Shown here one piece after another: positions 1 to 11,978 of a stretch of 64,000 bases of DNA; within the stretch, counting starts at the first letter, position 1; each line of letters starts with the position of its first letter. The stretch is from Vandiemenella viatica. Taxonomy: Eukaryota; Arthropoda; Insecta; Orthoptera; Morabidae. The DNA lies in the NCBI GenBank assembly GCA_031002005.1, contig JARYHS010013630.1:32265504-32329503 (forward strand), written 5' to 3'. The translations under genes were made by a program, and so were the position numbers. The notes beneath the pieces were generated by a model. The model saw nothing but the letters and a program-made list of their open reading frames with translations, was not told the origin of the DNA and searched no databases.

Positions 1-951
1 GGCAATCCTGGACGTCCTATAGTTGCTGCCTTTGGGTCTCCCACAGAATGCATTTCTGCATTCGTTGACCAGCACCTACAACCTTTCGTCCAGTCCCTTC
101 CATCCTATGTCAGAGATACACCCCACTTTTTAGAGCGTCTGTCAACAGTCCCTACACCCCTACCTAAAGATTGCTTCCTGGTCACTATTGATGTATCATC
201 GCTATACACCAACATCCCTCATGGCCAGGGCCTAAGTGCCATGGAACATTACCTCGACAGTCGTCCCCCGCACACCTTCCCTACCACTCATTTCCTCACT
301 TCTTTGGCTCAATTCATCCTGACCAAAAATTTCTTTTCCTTGCAGTCTCAGGTTTACCATCAGATTCAAGGCACTGCTATGGGCACTCGCATGGCACCTT
401 CATATGCCATCCTTTTCATGGGCAGACTAGAGGAACTTTTTCTGCAACAGGTTACCCTACAACCCACCATGTGGTTCAGGCATATAGATGACATATTTAT
501 GATCTTGACCCACGGTGAAAACCTCCTTCTTGACTTCATGCACTCACTGAATAACTTCTCCTCCTTAAACTTCACCTGGTCCTACTTTCAGACTGACATC
601 ACTTTTCTGGATGTAGACATCTCTGTTCGGAATGGTCACTTACACACCTCTGTCCACATAAAACCCACTAACCTACAACAATATCTCCATTTTGATAGCT
701 GCCATCCATATCATACAAAACGTTCCATTCCATACAGCCTAGCCATTTGGGGCAAACGCATATATTCTGATCATGAGTCCTTTACCCTCTACACCAACAA
801 TCTGACCCAGGCACTCATAAACCGCAATTATCCTCCAGAACTAATTCAAAAACAAGGGTCAGGGACTGTCCTCCACACCGACAGAAACAACCTAAAGCCA
901 ACCAGAACCCTGTTTTTCTCACCCAGTTTTTCCCTGGCCTGGAATCGCTAA
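1..951 (+). mobile_element. Penelope-like element, reverse transcriptase part (5' end outside window)
   Basis: An open frame runs from base 1 to the stop at 949-951 (about 316 codons) and continues leftward out of the window. It carries reverse transcriptase motifs: a D-x-S-S-L-Y-T-N-I-P block near codons 65-74 (motif A, with the catalytic aspartate), Q-G-T-A-M-G-T-x-x-A-P-S-Y-A near codons 123-136, and H-I-D-D near codons 161-164 (the YxDD position). This arrangement, with GTxMG and APxYA, is typical of Penelope-like retroelements rather than LINEs or LTR elements. The last ~25 residues diverge from the expected thumb sequence. The expected continuation is found in another frame from about base 905, so a frameshift lies near 865-910. 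The downstream GIY-YIG domain confirms the class. Catalytic residues look intact, but the copy is broken by the shift. Confidence 0.9.
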
Positions 952-1538
952 ACAAAATTCTTCGTCTGGGCTATGACTTTTTTAGATCCTTTCCTGAAAT
1001 GCGCCGCATTCTTCCCACTATCCTTCCCACCACACCCCGAGTGACCTTCAGCAGACCGCCTAATCTAAAAAACATTCTTGTACATAAATATCAAGCCTCT
1101 GATGCTCCTAAACCACCGTTTGGATCCTTCCCTTGTAAGAGACCCCGTTGCAAAACTTGCAGTATGCATCCACCTACCTATAGCAATCCTACTACTGGTG
1201 AAACCTACCCCATAATAGGTCATGCCACGTGTACAACCACCCATCTCATTTACCAGCTCACCTGCCTCCACTGTCCAAGTTCCTACATTGGCCTGACCTC
1301 AAACTCATTATCCATCAGAATAAATGGTCACAGACAGACAGTTTACTCCCAAAACCTGGACCTCCCCGTTGCTCACCATGCCAGTACTCACAACACCCGC
1401 AACCTTAATAACTGCTTCACAGTCAGAGCTATTAGAGTACTTCCAGACACTACCTCCCAATCTGAACTCCGCAGGTGGGAATTAGCATATCAACACATCC
1501 TTCAAACGAGACAGCCCCCAGGCCTTAATTTCCGTTAA
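905..1538 (+). mobile_element. Penelope-like element, linker and GIY-YIG endonuclease
   Basis: This is a different frame from the upstream reverse transcriptase, open from about 905 through the stop at 1536-1538. It begins with the expected C-terminal RT/linker sequence (F-F-P-G-L-E-S-L-N-K-I-L) and continues into a cysteine-bearing linker (P-C-K-R-P-R-C-K-T-C), which may be the zinc-finger-like motif described for some Penelope-like groups. The endonuclease core follows: L-I-Y-Q-L-T-C-x-x-C with S-Y-I-G-L-T at about 1282-1299, then an R-I-N-G-H-R helix and a C-terminal E-L-R-R-W-E segment. In this family the GIY-YIG domain nicks the target DNA for target-primed reverse transcription. The domain looks complete. 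The frame break from the RT is the main defect seen. Confidence 0.85.
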
Positions 1539-1990
1539 CATCTTCCATCCTCACCCTATACACCCACCACTGGCTAGTACAATAGTTCAATAGTTTCATT
1601 TTTTTTTTAATTTTCAATTATATTTTTTCTTTATTTATATTTTTGCTGACTACTATTTTTTTTATCATTTTAATCTTTCGTATACTCGCGGTTATATTAT
1701 CGTTGCTGCCCCCACCACCTCCGACGGTCTGTTGCGTTCTATGAGTCGCTGCGTCCAACGCAAGTCTTGCGCAAGACCAGCCACCTCTCTGTTAACTTGA
1801 AAAAGGGGATTTTCACCCGAAATATTGTTTTTTCTTTGTTTGTGTATTGTGCTGTGTTGCTGCTGCCCTCCTCCCTTCAACTTTGGTGAGTGTTGTGTGT
1901 GTTTTCCCTTTCTTTTCCATGTAAATGTTGCCTCGCGGCATTTCTTTCCTTTCATTGTTACCTTAATAGAAAAAAAAATGTTTATGTGAT
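1539..1990 (+). mobile_element. Penelope-like element 3' region with hairpin motif
   Basis: Non-coding, T-rich sequence follows the endonuclease stop. At 1796-1827 a short GGGG/CACCC hairpin is followed by CGAAATATTG. The same hairpin-plus-CGAAAT layout recurs at 43.81 kb and, on the minus strand, at 51.76 kb. Penelope-like elements are known to carry hammerhead-ribozyme-like motifs near their termini. This one is degenerate and is assigned by position. The right boundary, near a CTTAATAGAAAAAAAAA stretch at about 1960-1978, is a guess. Confidence 0.5.
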
Positions 1991-2067
1991 CACACAGAGA
2001 GAAACAAACTAGAAATCCCTTCATACAAGTGTCGTGTAGCTCAGTATATCTGAAATCAGCCTATTGT

Positions 2068-2470
2068 TTTGTTATTTTTTGGGAGCTCAAAATCGATGAA
2101 TGAGGTATCATTTTAAAGATTAAGTTTTCTGCTTTGAGCACATCATCTTTAACTATTAATGGGCAAAAGTTCCATTATTTCTAAAACATGTTTTTTTTTT
2201 TTTTTTGTCATGAGCCATTTATCTCCCTTGATCCCTAACCGAAATTTATAAATGAGGTATCATTTTAAAGACTAAGGTTTCTGCTTTGATCACATCACAT
2301 TTTAAGATAGGAATTTTTTCTGATTCGACCCATAAAGGGAAAAAGTACCACTATTTCTACAATTTTATTTGACATGAGCCATTTATCTCCCTTGATACCT
2401 AATCGAAATCGATAAATGAGGTATCCACTTTGCTCATATCATATTTTAAGAAAAGAATTTCCCTTCAACA
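2068..2470 (-). repeat. Short block of the ~168-bp satellite, inverted relative to the main array
   Basis: The segment ATGAGCCATTTATCTCCCTT recurs at about 2210 and 2373 (spacing ~163 bp), with TGAGGTATCATTTTAAAGA between. Read on the minus strand, these match the units of the array at 34.6-36.3 kb (gagataaatggctcgtgac, then tgatacctcattta). About 2.4 units are present. It abuts the hAT-like end at 2470-2545. Confidence 0.8.
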
Positions 2471-2545
2471 TAATTTTGCTGCCCAGGGGCAAGCACTCCT
2501 GTTTGCCCCTTTTCCCCTACCCTCCTCCCTCCTAGATCCGTCACT
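2470..2545 (-). mobile_element. hAT-like terminal remnant
   Basis: The segment ends in CTAGATCCGTCACTG, whose complement CAGTGACGGATCTAG resembles a hAT terminus and the ends of the MITE at 3832-4075. A C-rich interior lies next to the end. Only one end is recognisable. Confidence 0.4.
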
Positions 2546-3831
2546 GTAGCTGAGTGCTAAAGGTAAGGAAGAATACACAATTTAAATAACAACAGGGGAT
2601 AGTAGGGGTATGACAATCATAATTAAACTAAGAGAATGATTGTAACATGAGATATGTGAAGTTGTAATTGTCTTAGTAAATGCTTTGCAGAAAACCAAAT
2701 AAATTTTGGTTGTAAAACAAAAAAATCAGTATTGCATTGCATTTTATTGTACTGTACTGCATAATAATTTGTTTCAGTGGCAACAGTGTTCCATCATTAA
2801 TACACAACATCTCTGATATTAACAAAAGGATTTACATGGCTGCCATTTTTAAGTTAAATTATTCACTAAAGGAATACAGATGCTGTATCTGTTTTTCTGC
2901 TAGTATGGAATTAAAAAAGGATTTGATACAAAAAGACATAAAGCAACTGGAAATTCTGAAACGGGAGAGAGCACTAGGTCCTAAAAGTATGTAAGTGTCA
3001 GAGTATGAAATCAAACCTTTTCAAGCTAACATATACTGTAAATCGCTATAAGAGGAATACCTTCTAACTGAAAAATCGCTTAGGTAACTCCAATTTTAGA
3101 AGATGCAATGACCTTTATGAATTACCATCCAATCTATAGCATCCATTTGCACAAGAGTTTTTGAGAAGTACGACTTTCTCAGACAAAAAAAGAAACTAAC
3201 TCTACCAAATCAAAACTAATTTCAGAAGAACAACAGATTGTATAAAACACAGCTCTATTTCCTCATATTACAGAATCAGAAGTTGATGTAATATTTTTCA
3301 GTTTACAGAAAATTTTAGAACTGCACTACACAATCAACTGATTTCATTATATAGAGTATCATAACAAATTTTTGAATGTATACATAATTTCCTAACTGAT
3401 GGTTGCAGTACATCATCACAGAGACCACATGTCCTGAAAAAAAAGTGTAAAGGACAACTACCATTTCTGGATTTTTAAACCAATTTTGTAGAATTTTTTT
3501 AAAGTTTTTGCTAACAGTGCAGTTATCTATATGGAAGTAAAGACTTCTGATGTGGTTTAGAGATAAGTTGTGAAGTTGATGTTATTTTAACACTGTGTCA
3601 TAATCGCAACTTAAGTCAAACAGTGAGAAGTGCCAGGTAATGTGCATAGCAAACAAACAGAAACTGGATGTAAAGTAAACTGTTCATTCCTTTAAGTATC
3701 TAGGTGTGATATTAAAAAGCAACATTATTTGGGATTAGTACATTAACTTGGTCGTAGGTAAATCTAATTCATAAATCAAATTTTGAAATGTAGATTTGAC
3801 ACAAAGGAGATAGTAAACAAAACCTTAGAAG
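2546..3831. other. No recognisable gene
   Basis: AT-rich sequence with frequent stops in all frames. A short open frame at 2737-2994 (85 codons) matches nothing I recognise and is probably chance. Confidence 0.5.
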
Positions 3832-4075
3832 CCGTGGCAGATCTAGGATTTTGGTTTGGGAGGGGCTTGAGAAGATTTCATTTGGGGGGGGGGGGGGCCT
3901 TGAGTCAAGTAAGGGTAGGCATTATAGTCATGCCGCCCTCAAAAGAACAGTAGAGACAAAAAATGGGGGTTCTCTAAATCTCCAAAATTACAATGTTGGG
4001 GGTGAACATAGATACATTTGGGGGGGGGGCTTGAGCCCCCTACCCCCCCCCTCCTGTTCCCTGGATCTGCCACTG
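3832..4075. mobile_element. hAT-type MITE with 8-bp target-site duplication
   Basis: A 244-bp element with terminal inverted repeats C(C/A)GTGGCAGATC(T/C)AGG at both ends and an exact 8-bp duplication, CTTAGAAG, at 3824-3831 and 4076-4083. The duplication fits the nTnnnnAn preference of hAT elements. The interior has long G runs (about 3883-3897 and 4020-4029) and C runs that could pair with each other. There is no coding capacity. Confidence 0.85.
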
Positions 4076-4083
4076 CTTAGAAG

Positions 4084-7000
4084 TCTTCATCTAGAAGGCT
4101 GTCAGAAATCTGCATCAAAAGGCACTGGTTGTCAGAATCAGGAAAGTACATAGAAGTTTTGTGGCTGCTCACCACAGTCATTACAAAAGTGTCACAGAGT
4201 TGATACACAGGATGGCCTGCATTCTACAATGAATTATTGCGTAACATGTGAACAACTTCTTTCATTCTCAAATGCAGTGAAATGCTTCACCCTTCAATGT
4301 ATTTGAGTATAAATGACAGGACATGAAGATAAGGTTCATACTGATTGCTATAAATATTCTTTGATCCCTCATGCCACGAATTGCACCAAGTAGAGATTAT
4401 CACCATCTGTAGATATAGACAATTATCTGCATTGCCCGGTTGCTGCCGTAAAGGATTCAGTTGCAGCTTTCTTGGTAAATTTAACTGGAGTGGTTTCCCC
4501 TTGTCATCTCCAGTTATGGTGGTGAAAGTACTTGTGTGTACATTCAACGTAGTGTGTTATTTGCATTGTGAATGCATGCACCAGTGGCCGCCGAACTTTA
4601 AGTCATCATTCACAGATGAATCACCTTCAACAATGTCATACACTCTCTCTCCATATGGAGAGGTTTGTGATTTAATGTGGGAGTCTGGGGATTTGGAAAT
4701 GTGTAACATCACCTGCCATGTCTTCAAGGACTCTAACCAGCTAACCCTGAGCCAACAGGGCAGGTACGTAGAGTGTATCCAAATGGAAATTCCAAATTGA
4801 TTGTGGGACAATTTCCAATGCCCTTATTAAAGTGAAACCATTGTTCACACGTGATGCTACTATAAAGGAAACAGCTATAATGATGTTATCATGGACTATT
4901 GCACACTGACACTTCACAATCAGTACCACAATTACTCACTCCCTTCCAAAGCTGGTAACAATTAACGAATACTGATCAATCTCTAGGACTCTGGGTTATA
5001 AATTTTGATCCACCTTTAATGATCTCGAGTAAAGTACCTAAGAAAAACCGAGGGGGGGGGGGGGGGGTAATCCAAATGGTCGTACAGATGTTCAGTATAG
5101 TTATAAGTTGTAACAATTTGGGTTACGATCAGCTGTTTTCGTATTTTTATTTTCTTGCTGTGTTGTATCAGGTTCTGGAATTTTTCCTTGTCTTTCTTTT
5201 ATGTGGAAAATTTGCTATAAATCCTGATAAAAACTATTTCCGACTTTTAGATTTTATTTAATGATTGATACAGTCTTCTGTCTATTTAGTTGATGTCCGG
5301 TAGGAAATGGCAACTGATGTTTTTATGGACTCTCTGGTAGATGAACCATAACGCTCTGTAATGGGGAGTAAGCCGGTTCCATTTCGGTTTTTCATGGTCT
5401 CTCGAAATTACTCGAGGCGAATGCCCGGATGGTTGCTTCCCTTCTTCCCTGTCCTCTCCCGCCTCCAAGTCCGGAAAAAAGGTCAATGCTGCGGATAGTC
5501 CAGGCAGAATTCCTGCAGCCGCCGTCAACAACAGATTGCAATAATGCGTCTCAATTAACAATAAAACGTCATTACAAGCAGTTTCTTCATAAATGGAATA
5601 TCGTACAGAGACATAAATACATTTTATTTTTAACCCATTTCAATTCGAAGTCGCTGAACACTGAAGAATCTGGCTATGGGGGAGGGGGAGGGGAACCTCG
5701 AGTTACAGCGAACAAAACAAGACTTAGCAAGTTCCGGTATTTTTAAATGGTAGAAAGATAGGCGCACAATCTAAGAAACGGTGATGTTGAAATCGAGAAA
5801 TATCGCATCACGTCTAAGTATATTATTAAAATTAGAATAACAATATTTATACCGTCCATAACACATTCCGAATGTGATAGTGCATTAGGGCCTATCTCTG
5901 TTTCAGTAAATTAAAACAAAAAAGGAACTGGATAAGTAAATAAAATTGTTAAACAAAAGATATAGGAAGGGAAAAAAAGGAATACGAAGAAGAAAGAGTG
6001 ATAAGAAGCACAGCTATTGGAGGCGTGAAAAATGAGCCAATGTTTACGTAGCGTCGTCTAGACATTCGGCCCGGTGACCCAGTTACCCAACAACATAAAC
6101 ACGCCGGTACTGAATGATTTGGTGCCTCTCCCAACACAAAATACGGCAGCCATAAGTTAACGCGCTCACTGCATACTTACCAACTGACAGTAGAAGCCTT
6201 CCACTTCCTTTATCCTTTGGTTGGGGTGCGTATAAAATTCATCATAAAGTTACAGTGAGTTATGGCAACCGTTAACATCGCTGGCCTGACGACAATAGTC
6301 AGAACTGTTTCAATGGAATTAGACTGCACATCCACAATCAGACTCAACAGTCGATATCATTTCGTGAGTTTACAGAGAAAATTCTAAGTAAGCGCGCCTC
6401 CAAAAAATAAAAATGAAGACTCAAAAAACCATATTATTTTTGTTTACGGAATATTACGCAACGCTGTCGCAAGAACGTCTCTCAGGCTTGGCGCTTGGCA
6501 GTGACCTGAAACAACTGGATCTACTTTCTTTCACTCCTGTATCAGGCCCCGGCAACATGGTGGCTAAGCGATCATCCAAGATGACGGATGAAAGAAGTTG
6601 GCTCGGGTTCAACATTTCGTTCACTTTTGGTGTTTCACTCTGATGAATCATCTAGTGTAAACAGTCAAAATATCGAAGTGAAACCTTCTCCTGGATCGAT
6701 AGCAATTGTTTGTTTCTGATTGTTGTTGTTTAAACCAAATAATTGTTTTTTAATGGGGAGAAGAAACATTTCTTTATTTTTAAAATCTGTCCATAACGTG
6801 TTTATAGAAAACAAAATTTGAAAGTTATGAAAATAAAAACATAAAAGATAGTGCTACGGAGGGCATGACAAGAATTGAATCTCCCACTTTTGACAGTAGA
6901 AGACATCAAGTGCAAAATAAAAACTATCCGAAACATGTGTTCTAGCAAAACAGAAAAATGGGGTGTAAATTGTGCTTCTAGGTAAAGTGTGTTTGAAAGC

Positions 7001-7864
7001 AGTTACCAGCTGCAAGAAACCTAAGAGAAGTTTCTAGCTTCGGTTTAGCCCGAAAACTTTTTCTCATTAGTGTCCTGTTTTGTAATTAGTGGTCAGTTTT
7101 CTGATGGCAAAATGTTCTGATTCATACGTTCGAAGATTATTTTTATATACTATTTTGTCCTGCAACACCCATTCTATACGCTGCAAGATTCAATTTCTCG
7201 TCCACAAACTTCTTTTTTCAATTAACTTTCTTCACGATGTAGCTTTTAATTCCTTATGCAAGTTTCAGCTTGCCGACTATAAACATATAAACTTTTCTTT
7301 TGTAACCACCGATTTGTGGAATCTTTTGCCGATAAACGATGAAAAATACCAAATCTCTCCTTTATTCCGGAAACTAAACTTCTTTTTCTGATGAACGCAA
7401 AATAATTAAATGATTTTGATTTGATACTGAAGCATAACTTTCTTCGATACATGTGTAGTTCCTTGCGGAATTAAGGAAATGATTAGTAAATATGTCGTAA
7501 AAATACCTTTTTTGAAACTTTTCAATTTTTTTAGAATATTCTTCAATTGGATTTTTTGTGCGTTTGATTATATATACCATTTGAAAACGTTTCACAAAGT
7601 GTATAATGAACTATTTAAAACTAATTTATCATTGAATTTTAAAAATAAGTTTTAATATTTTTAGTGATATAAGTTTAATACACGAGCACTCTCAGAGAGA
7701 GAGAAACTCCTACTCGACAACGCTAGTTTTTTTTTAATCGCAAATACTATGTATGATTTATCGCTTCCCTATCAGACTCACACAAACCGTTTCATTGGAG
7801 TGCTTACGAAATAATATTAAAAAACCACGAAACATGGTATGATCGGAAATTTTATCGCTGCTTT
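4084..7864. other. No recognisable gene; G-run and G-rich tract
   Basis: No similarity to a known protein family is visible in any frame. A G run lies at about 5051-5067 and a GGGGGAGGGGGAGGGG tract near 5680-5694. Open frames here are under 140 codons and look like chance. The stretch is probably 3' intronic or intergenic sequence relative to the CNNM gene. Confidence 0.45.
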
Positions 7865-7888
7865 GGGGGGGGGGGGGGGGGGGGGGGG
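7865..7888 (+). repeat. Poly-G tract, 24 bases
   Basis: An uninterrupted run of 24 G. It may be a G-quadruplex former or an assembly-sensitive homopolymer. Confidence 0.95.
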
Positions 7889-9829
7889 AAATCGTGCAAC
7901 AGGGCAGGATATTCAGAAATCAGCCGCAGGAGATCTCAATGCTACGACTCAGTCCCATGGTTCCATACATGCTGATATTCTGTAAGCTGATAGAGGGCCA
8001 AGACTTTGAGAAAGGTTCGCAACATTATGAAGAAAGATGAAGGAGACAGACATTCAGGCAGGACGGGGGAATAATATACCAACAACGGAAAGTCAACATG
8101 CAGAAATGTTTATCTGCATGAGAAGGAAGTCCAGTACAGAAGCCAAATTCCCGAAATATCTGTGTTCATACTTACTGATGTTCACACTACTTTCCTCGAC
8201 TTATGGTTTCTTAATGACATGTATGAACTAACCTTGAGGAATGATCGATAATTCTAAATGAGATGTTAGCGACTCGGCAATTACCCGGAAAAACTGAAAT
8301 GAAGAGAAACAAAGATGATATTATAATTTTTAAAGCAAACAATGTATACATGAGTTATGAGATGGTAGAGCTATGCGTTTAAGAATAGTATCCGCGAAAT
8401 ATATGCATAAAGACAGAGGTGAAAAAGAGGTGAAACACAACAGCTTTAATTGTAAATACGCTCGTTTTGTACGTATTTGCAGTCATCTGTTCTCGTACCG
8501 GTTGGTTTAATTTCTAGGCCAGCTATCAAGTCAGATTGTACATTGACCTTAAGAGAATGTTCAACAAGTGTTTAGGACAGTTATTTCGAGCAAGGAACGT
8601 AACGTGTGGAAATTTTCAGTGTCCTTCATTCAAAAGAGTGGCCTTTATACTCCACACACACACAAACGCAACCACACGGCACACATTTACATAACCCACG
8701 AAACAAACATTTTCTTAATGAAGCAAAAAAGAAAAAAAGAAAGAAACTTTAAAATCGAGTATTTGAGTTAAGAGAAGTCACTGTAATGGAATCTGCTGGT
8801 GATAAAGTATAAGCCGAAAATGCGAAAAAAAATCGGGCTCATTTTGGTAAGAGAATGTCTTTATTGGCGGAAAATTTATAAATCAAAAAGAGCTGAAAGG
8901 TGTCGTCGTATTTACACTACCAACACTAATAAACAAAGTGGTCAGCGCTCCACCGGCAGAGTATCAATGCGCTAGGCGGCTACTATGTCATCAACCAAAT
9001 ATCGTGGCACTCCATTAGAAAATCTATTTCAAAACCTGCAAAAATTTTTAAAAAAAACCTACTGTTACATTATGTTTGGATTGAAAAATCCTAATCGTTA
9101 AATGATATCTACTGTATTAAAGATTCGACGCCGTGTACCCATAACGAAAGTAAAGGAAGAAATGCCGAATTCTCGCTCACAGCCCAATCGAAATACGAAA
9201 AAAAGCGTTAAAGCGCGATAACGACTGAAAATACACAACAGATATTTATCGCCTATTAACTACGGCTGCGTTTCTGGTCATTAATATAGAAGTCAGTTCC
9301 CAACCAAGCTAAGCAGTTAATACTAACGGTAGATGATGTGCCATGTGTGAATGTACTAAGCCATTGTGTTAGAGGTAGGACGGCCAGTTCCTTTCCTCTG
9401 GGACCTACAGTTTAAAGTGGAATCCTAGCCACGGAACGACCCTTGCATAGCCTATATGATCAAACACGTCTCAAAAGTTCCTGCACCCGGGATCAAAGCA
9501 GCGACCTCTGAGCTACCAGACCGCTGTATGAAGACGAAACAGACAAAGTGATCAGGCACTGCACGAACTAGGATTAGTGCTTCAACTCCTCTGCCGGCTA
9601 TGGGAAAAGATATTGCCTCTTGTAGTAGGCTGTTGGCAACAAGAGCTTGAAGAGCGAAGCACAACGCGTTGATGTCTTTATTCCACAAGAAATTTTATAA
9701 CATTCTTCTGCTTTTTGTATGACAAAGCGACGGAGGTGTTGGCGGGATGTGCTTCATAGCAGTTACGGTATATACAAAACTTCCATATAAGCACACAGCG
9801 CGGAAAGAATTAAACTAGAAACTCTAGAG
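7889..9829. other. No recognisable gene
   Basis: AT-rich, no recognisable coding. It includes one short dispersed repeat copy (9345-9435), listed separately. Confidence 0.45.
9345..9435 (+). repeat. Dispersed repeat shared with 49.06 kb
   Basis: The segment around GCCAGTTCCTTTCCTCTGGG is closely similar, in the same orientation, to 49060-49150 (gaggtaggacgaccagttcc). It looks like the 3' part of a SINE family. No head or tail could be delimited. Confidence 0.55.
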
Positions 9830-9905
9830 CAAGGGTTCCCAAACTTCATTTCTCGTATACCACTCGTGCGTATCACCGACCAGTCAAGTACATCTGAATT
9901 ATTGA
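9830..9905 (+). mobile_element. hAT-like terminal remnant
   Basis: CAAGGGTTCCCAAAC followed by a short stretch containing ATACCACTCGTG resembles the 5' terminus of hAT elements (CAGNGGTTCCCAAAC type). The partner end was not found, so this is a solo remnant. Confidence 0.4.
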
Positions 9906-9984
9906 AAATTTCGTTAGGATATAGATGCTCTATTTCTCAGAATGATAAAGAAATAAAAAAATTACAACCGCTTTCTGAATTTTT

Positions 9985-10190
9985 GTTTTCTTATGGCCTT
10001 ACACCTCATCGACATGGGGGTGATCAGAGGCGGTAAAGGACTGCGAGAAAGGAATTCGGCCATGGTAATCTGGAGGAACCATCCTGGCTTTCACAAGGAA
10101 AACCACGAAAAGCCGAATCCCGGGTGGCCGAATACAGTCCTTTACCGGATGCTAGGCCCGACCGTAACCATTCACTCAGCAGGCTCGGTA
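9985..10190 (-). mobile_element. SINE-1 copy (diverged)
   Basis: Contains the SINE-1 landmarks in reverse orientation: the tail-side segment CCTCATCGACATGGGGGTGA, the body AAGGAATTCGGCCATGG, then AAAACCACGAAAAGCCGAAT and a decayed tRNA-like head ending near 10190. It is more diverged than the copies at 39.1, 55.2 and 62.6 kb, so it is older. It lies just outside (3' of) CNNM exon 10319-10673. Confidence 0.75.
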
Positions 10191-10318
10191 TTTTTAGAAG
10201 TACGAGTACCATCAGTGGTACGCTTACCACTTTTCGAGAACCTTTGCTTTGTGTCTCAACCCACTTAGATTCACGCTGCCGAGAAAATACATGGCGGTCA
10301 TAAAAGAAAAACGTGTAC

Positions 10319-10673
10319 CTTGACGAGCTCCTTGAGGCGCTCTCTGTTGTAGACGTTGCCCAGCTCGACGCCGAGTATGCAGTCGAGCAGCTTGCTGATG
10401 GGGAAGGAGAGCGGGAAGGTGATGAGCATCACCAGCTTGGTGACGTAGATGGTCTTGGCGCCGACGGCGAGTCCGTAGCGAGAGCAGATGGCCTGCGGCG
10501 TGATCTCGCCGAAGACGACGATGGCCATGGTGGAGCCTATGACGGCCACCAGACCCGACGTCAGGTCGTCCATCACGATGGTGAGTGTCGAGTTGACGAG
10601 CACGTTGCCCAGCAGGATCGAGCACAGCAGGTAGTTCCCCATCTTGCGCACGGGCATGATGGCCTTAGCGTAC
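10319..10673 (-). CDS. uex: CNNM/Unextended metal transporter, exon encoding the end of the DUF21 membrane domain
   Basis: CNNM proteins (Unextended in flies) are membrane proteins with a DUF21 domain and cytoplasmic CBS domains, linked to Mg2+ transport. The exon is bounded by a TTTGCAG acceptor (10680-10674) and a GTACAC donor (10318 downward). It encodes Y-A-K-A-I-M-P-V-R, then a membrane segment ([15 protein letters not shown]), the [11 protein letters not shown] signature and a last membrane segment rich in F-P-I-S-K-L-L, ending E-L-V-K. Its first base completes the codon begun by the upstream exon (phase 2), giving P-K-E-K-A-Y-A-K as in family members, and it ends in phase 0. It is much richer in GC than its surroundings. 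The following exon, expected to begin the CBS-linker region, was not found between 1 and 10318 and probably lies off the left edge. Confidence 0.93.
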
Positions 10674-11792
10674 CTGCAAACGAGAACTAAACTCAATCTC
10701 ACTTATTGCAAATATCCCGTCGCTAAATTTGTTTCACTCATCTCAAATGGCCCAATCAGTGAAGAAATTGCCGGAAAGGGAATGCATGTTTGTAGTTACT
10801 ATGTACCCCAGCTCATTGTCAGGATAAAAAATTTATTGTTTCTGCAAACCGAGGTTGGTTTAAAAGAATTGACCAGTAGTCTCTTGTAATCTTTTCACGA
10901 CGATGGAAAAACAATATTTCTTTCATGCTACGAGACTTGAGCAACAGCACTCCTTGCCGAAGGCATTAACTAACCTTTCCTTTTCAGAGACGAGATTCGA
11001 CTTCTATAAAATGCTAGTGTGGAAAGGTAAATCTGTGCCTCATACAAATTTACTACCTGACGAACAAAATCGATTTTATCCTCGTTAAAACCCTCAAAAC
11101 ACTTTTCGTTGATGTTACTATCAATTCTTTCTTGGATTATTCAGCACTTTTCAAGTGAAATTTTTCGGATAAAATATCCTCAACAATTTAAAAAGACCGC
11201 GATCTAATTACCATCATATTCTTGTTCAACAGGTTCTGTTGCTTTTGCGCTTTTTAATCATCCGTCAGCTGTAGCTTCCTGAAAGTTCGCACACCAACGT
11301 TTAAATCCAGCGTCCCGCTTTTCATTGGCTCAAAATGATTAAGCCTTGCTTACGCTGTTATTAACACGGAATTTTGTTTCTTATTAAACCTTCTTATAAA
11401 AAAAATTATCAGTACACGGTATTCACTTTTACACATTTCGACGAACTGGTTTATTAAGCAGTATTAAAGAAAATATTTGATAGAATAACTTCCAAATTTA
11501 CAAGTACATATGCTTATGACAAACATGTAAGCTCAAAGAAAATAAACGGCCTTAGCGTCGCCATTTACGAAAAAAAAAAATCATTTTCTTTCTGTCACAG
11601 TAAGTGACTCTACTAAAACTTAGCAGAACCTGACAATAATTTAAAGGAGAAAATAGTTATCACGATCTATGTTTATGTGTTCATAGTGAAGCTTCGAATG
11701 ACTTCCGATTCGTTCCAAAACTGTTTTCCTTTCGAGATCACCGGCCTCAACGATTTAACGTGCTGGGTACATCGGTACTTATACTGTTCCCC

Positions 11793-11978
11793 GCTTTTTT
11801 TCTTATGGCTTTATGCCTCGTCAACGATGTGGTCATTAGAGGCGAGAAAGGTGGGGGCAAGGAATGGGAAGGAATTCGGCCATGGAATTTTGAAGGAACC
11901 GTTCCTACATTTGCATGGAGTGATTTCGGGAAACCACGGTAAACCGAAATCTGGATAGCCGGAAAGAGATTCTAAATT
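11793..11978 (-). mobile_element. SINE-1 copy, 3' half, interrupted by DNA transposon
   Basis: SINE-1 body in reverse orientation (GGAATTCGGCCATGG, then GAAACCACGGTAAACCGAAA, then GATTCTAA). It stops within the box-B region, where the transposon starting at 11979 is inserted. The remaining head of the same SINE resumes at 14788. Confidence 0.8.

Noticed and set aside
4381..4800. 139-codon frame at 4.4-4.8 kb
   Set aside because: No recognisable motif, overlapped by comparable frames on the other strand; likely chance.
10313..10690. 125-codon plus-strand open frame, Asp/Glu/Gly-rich
   Set aside because: It is the complement of the CNNM exon at 10319-10673; the GC-rich exon opens frames on the other strand.
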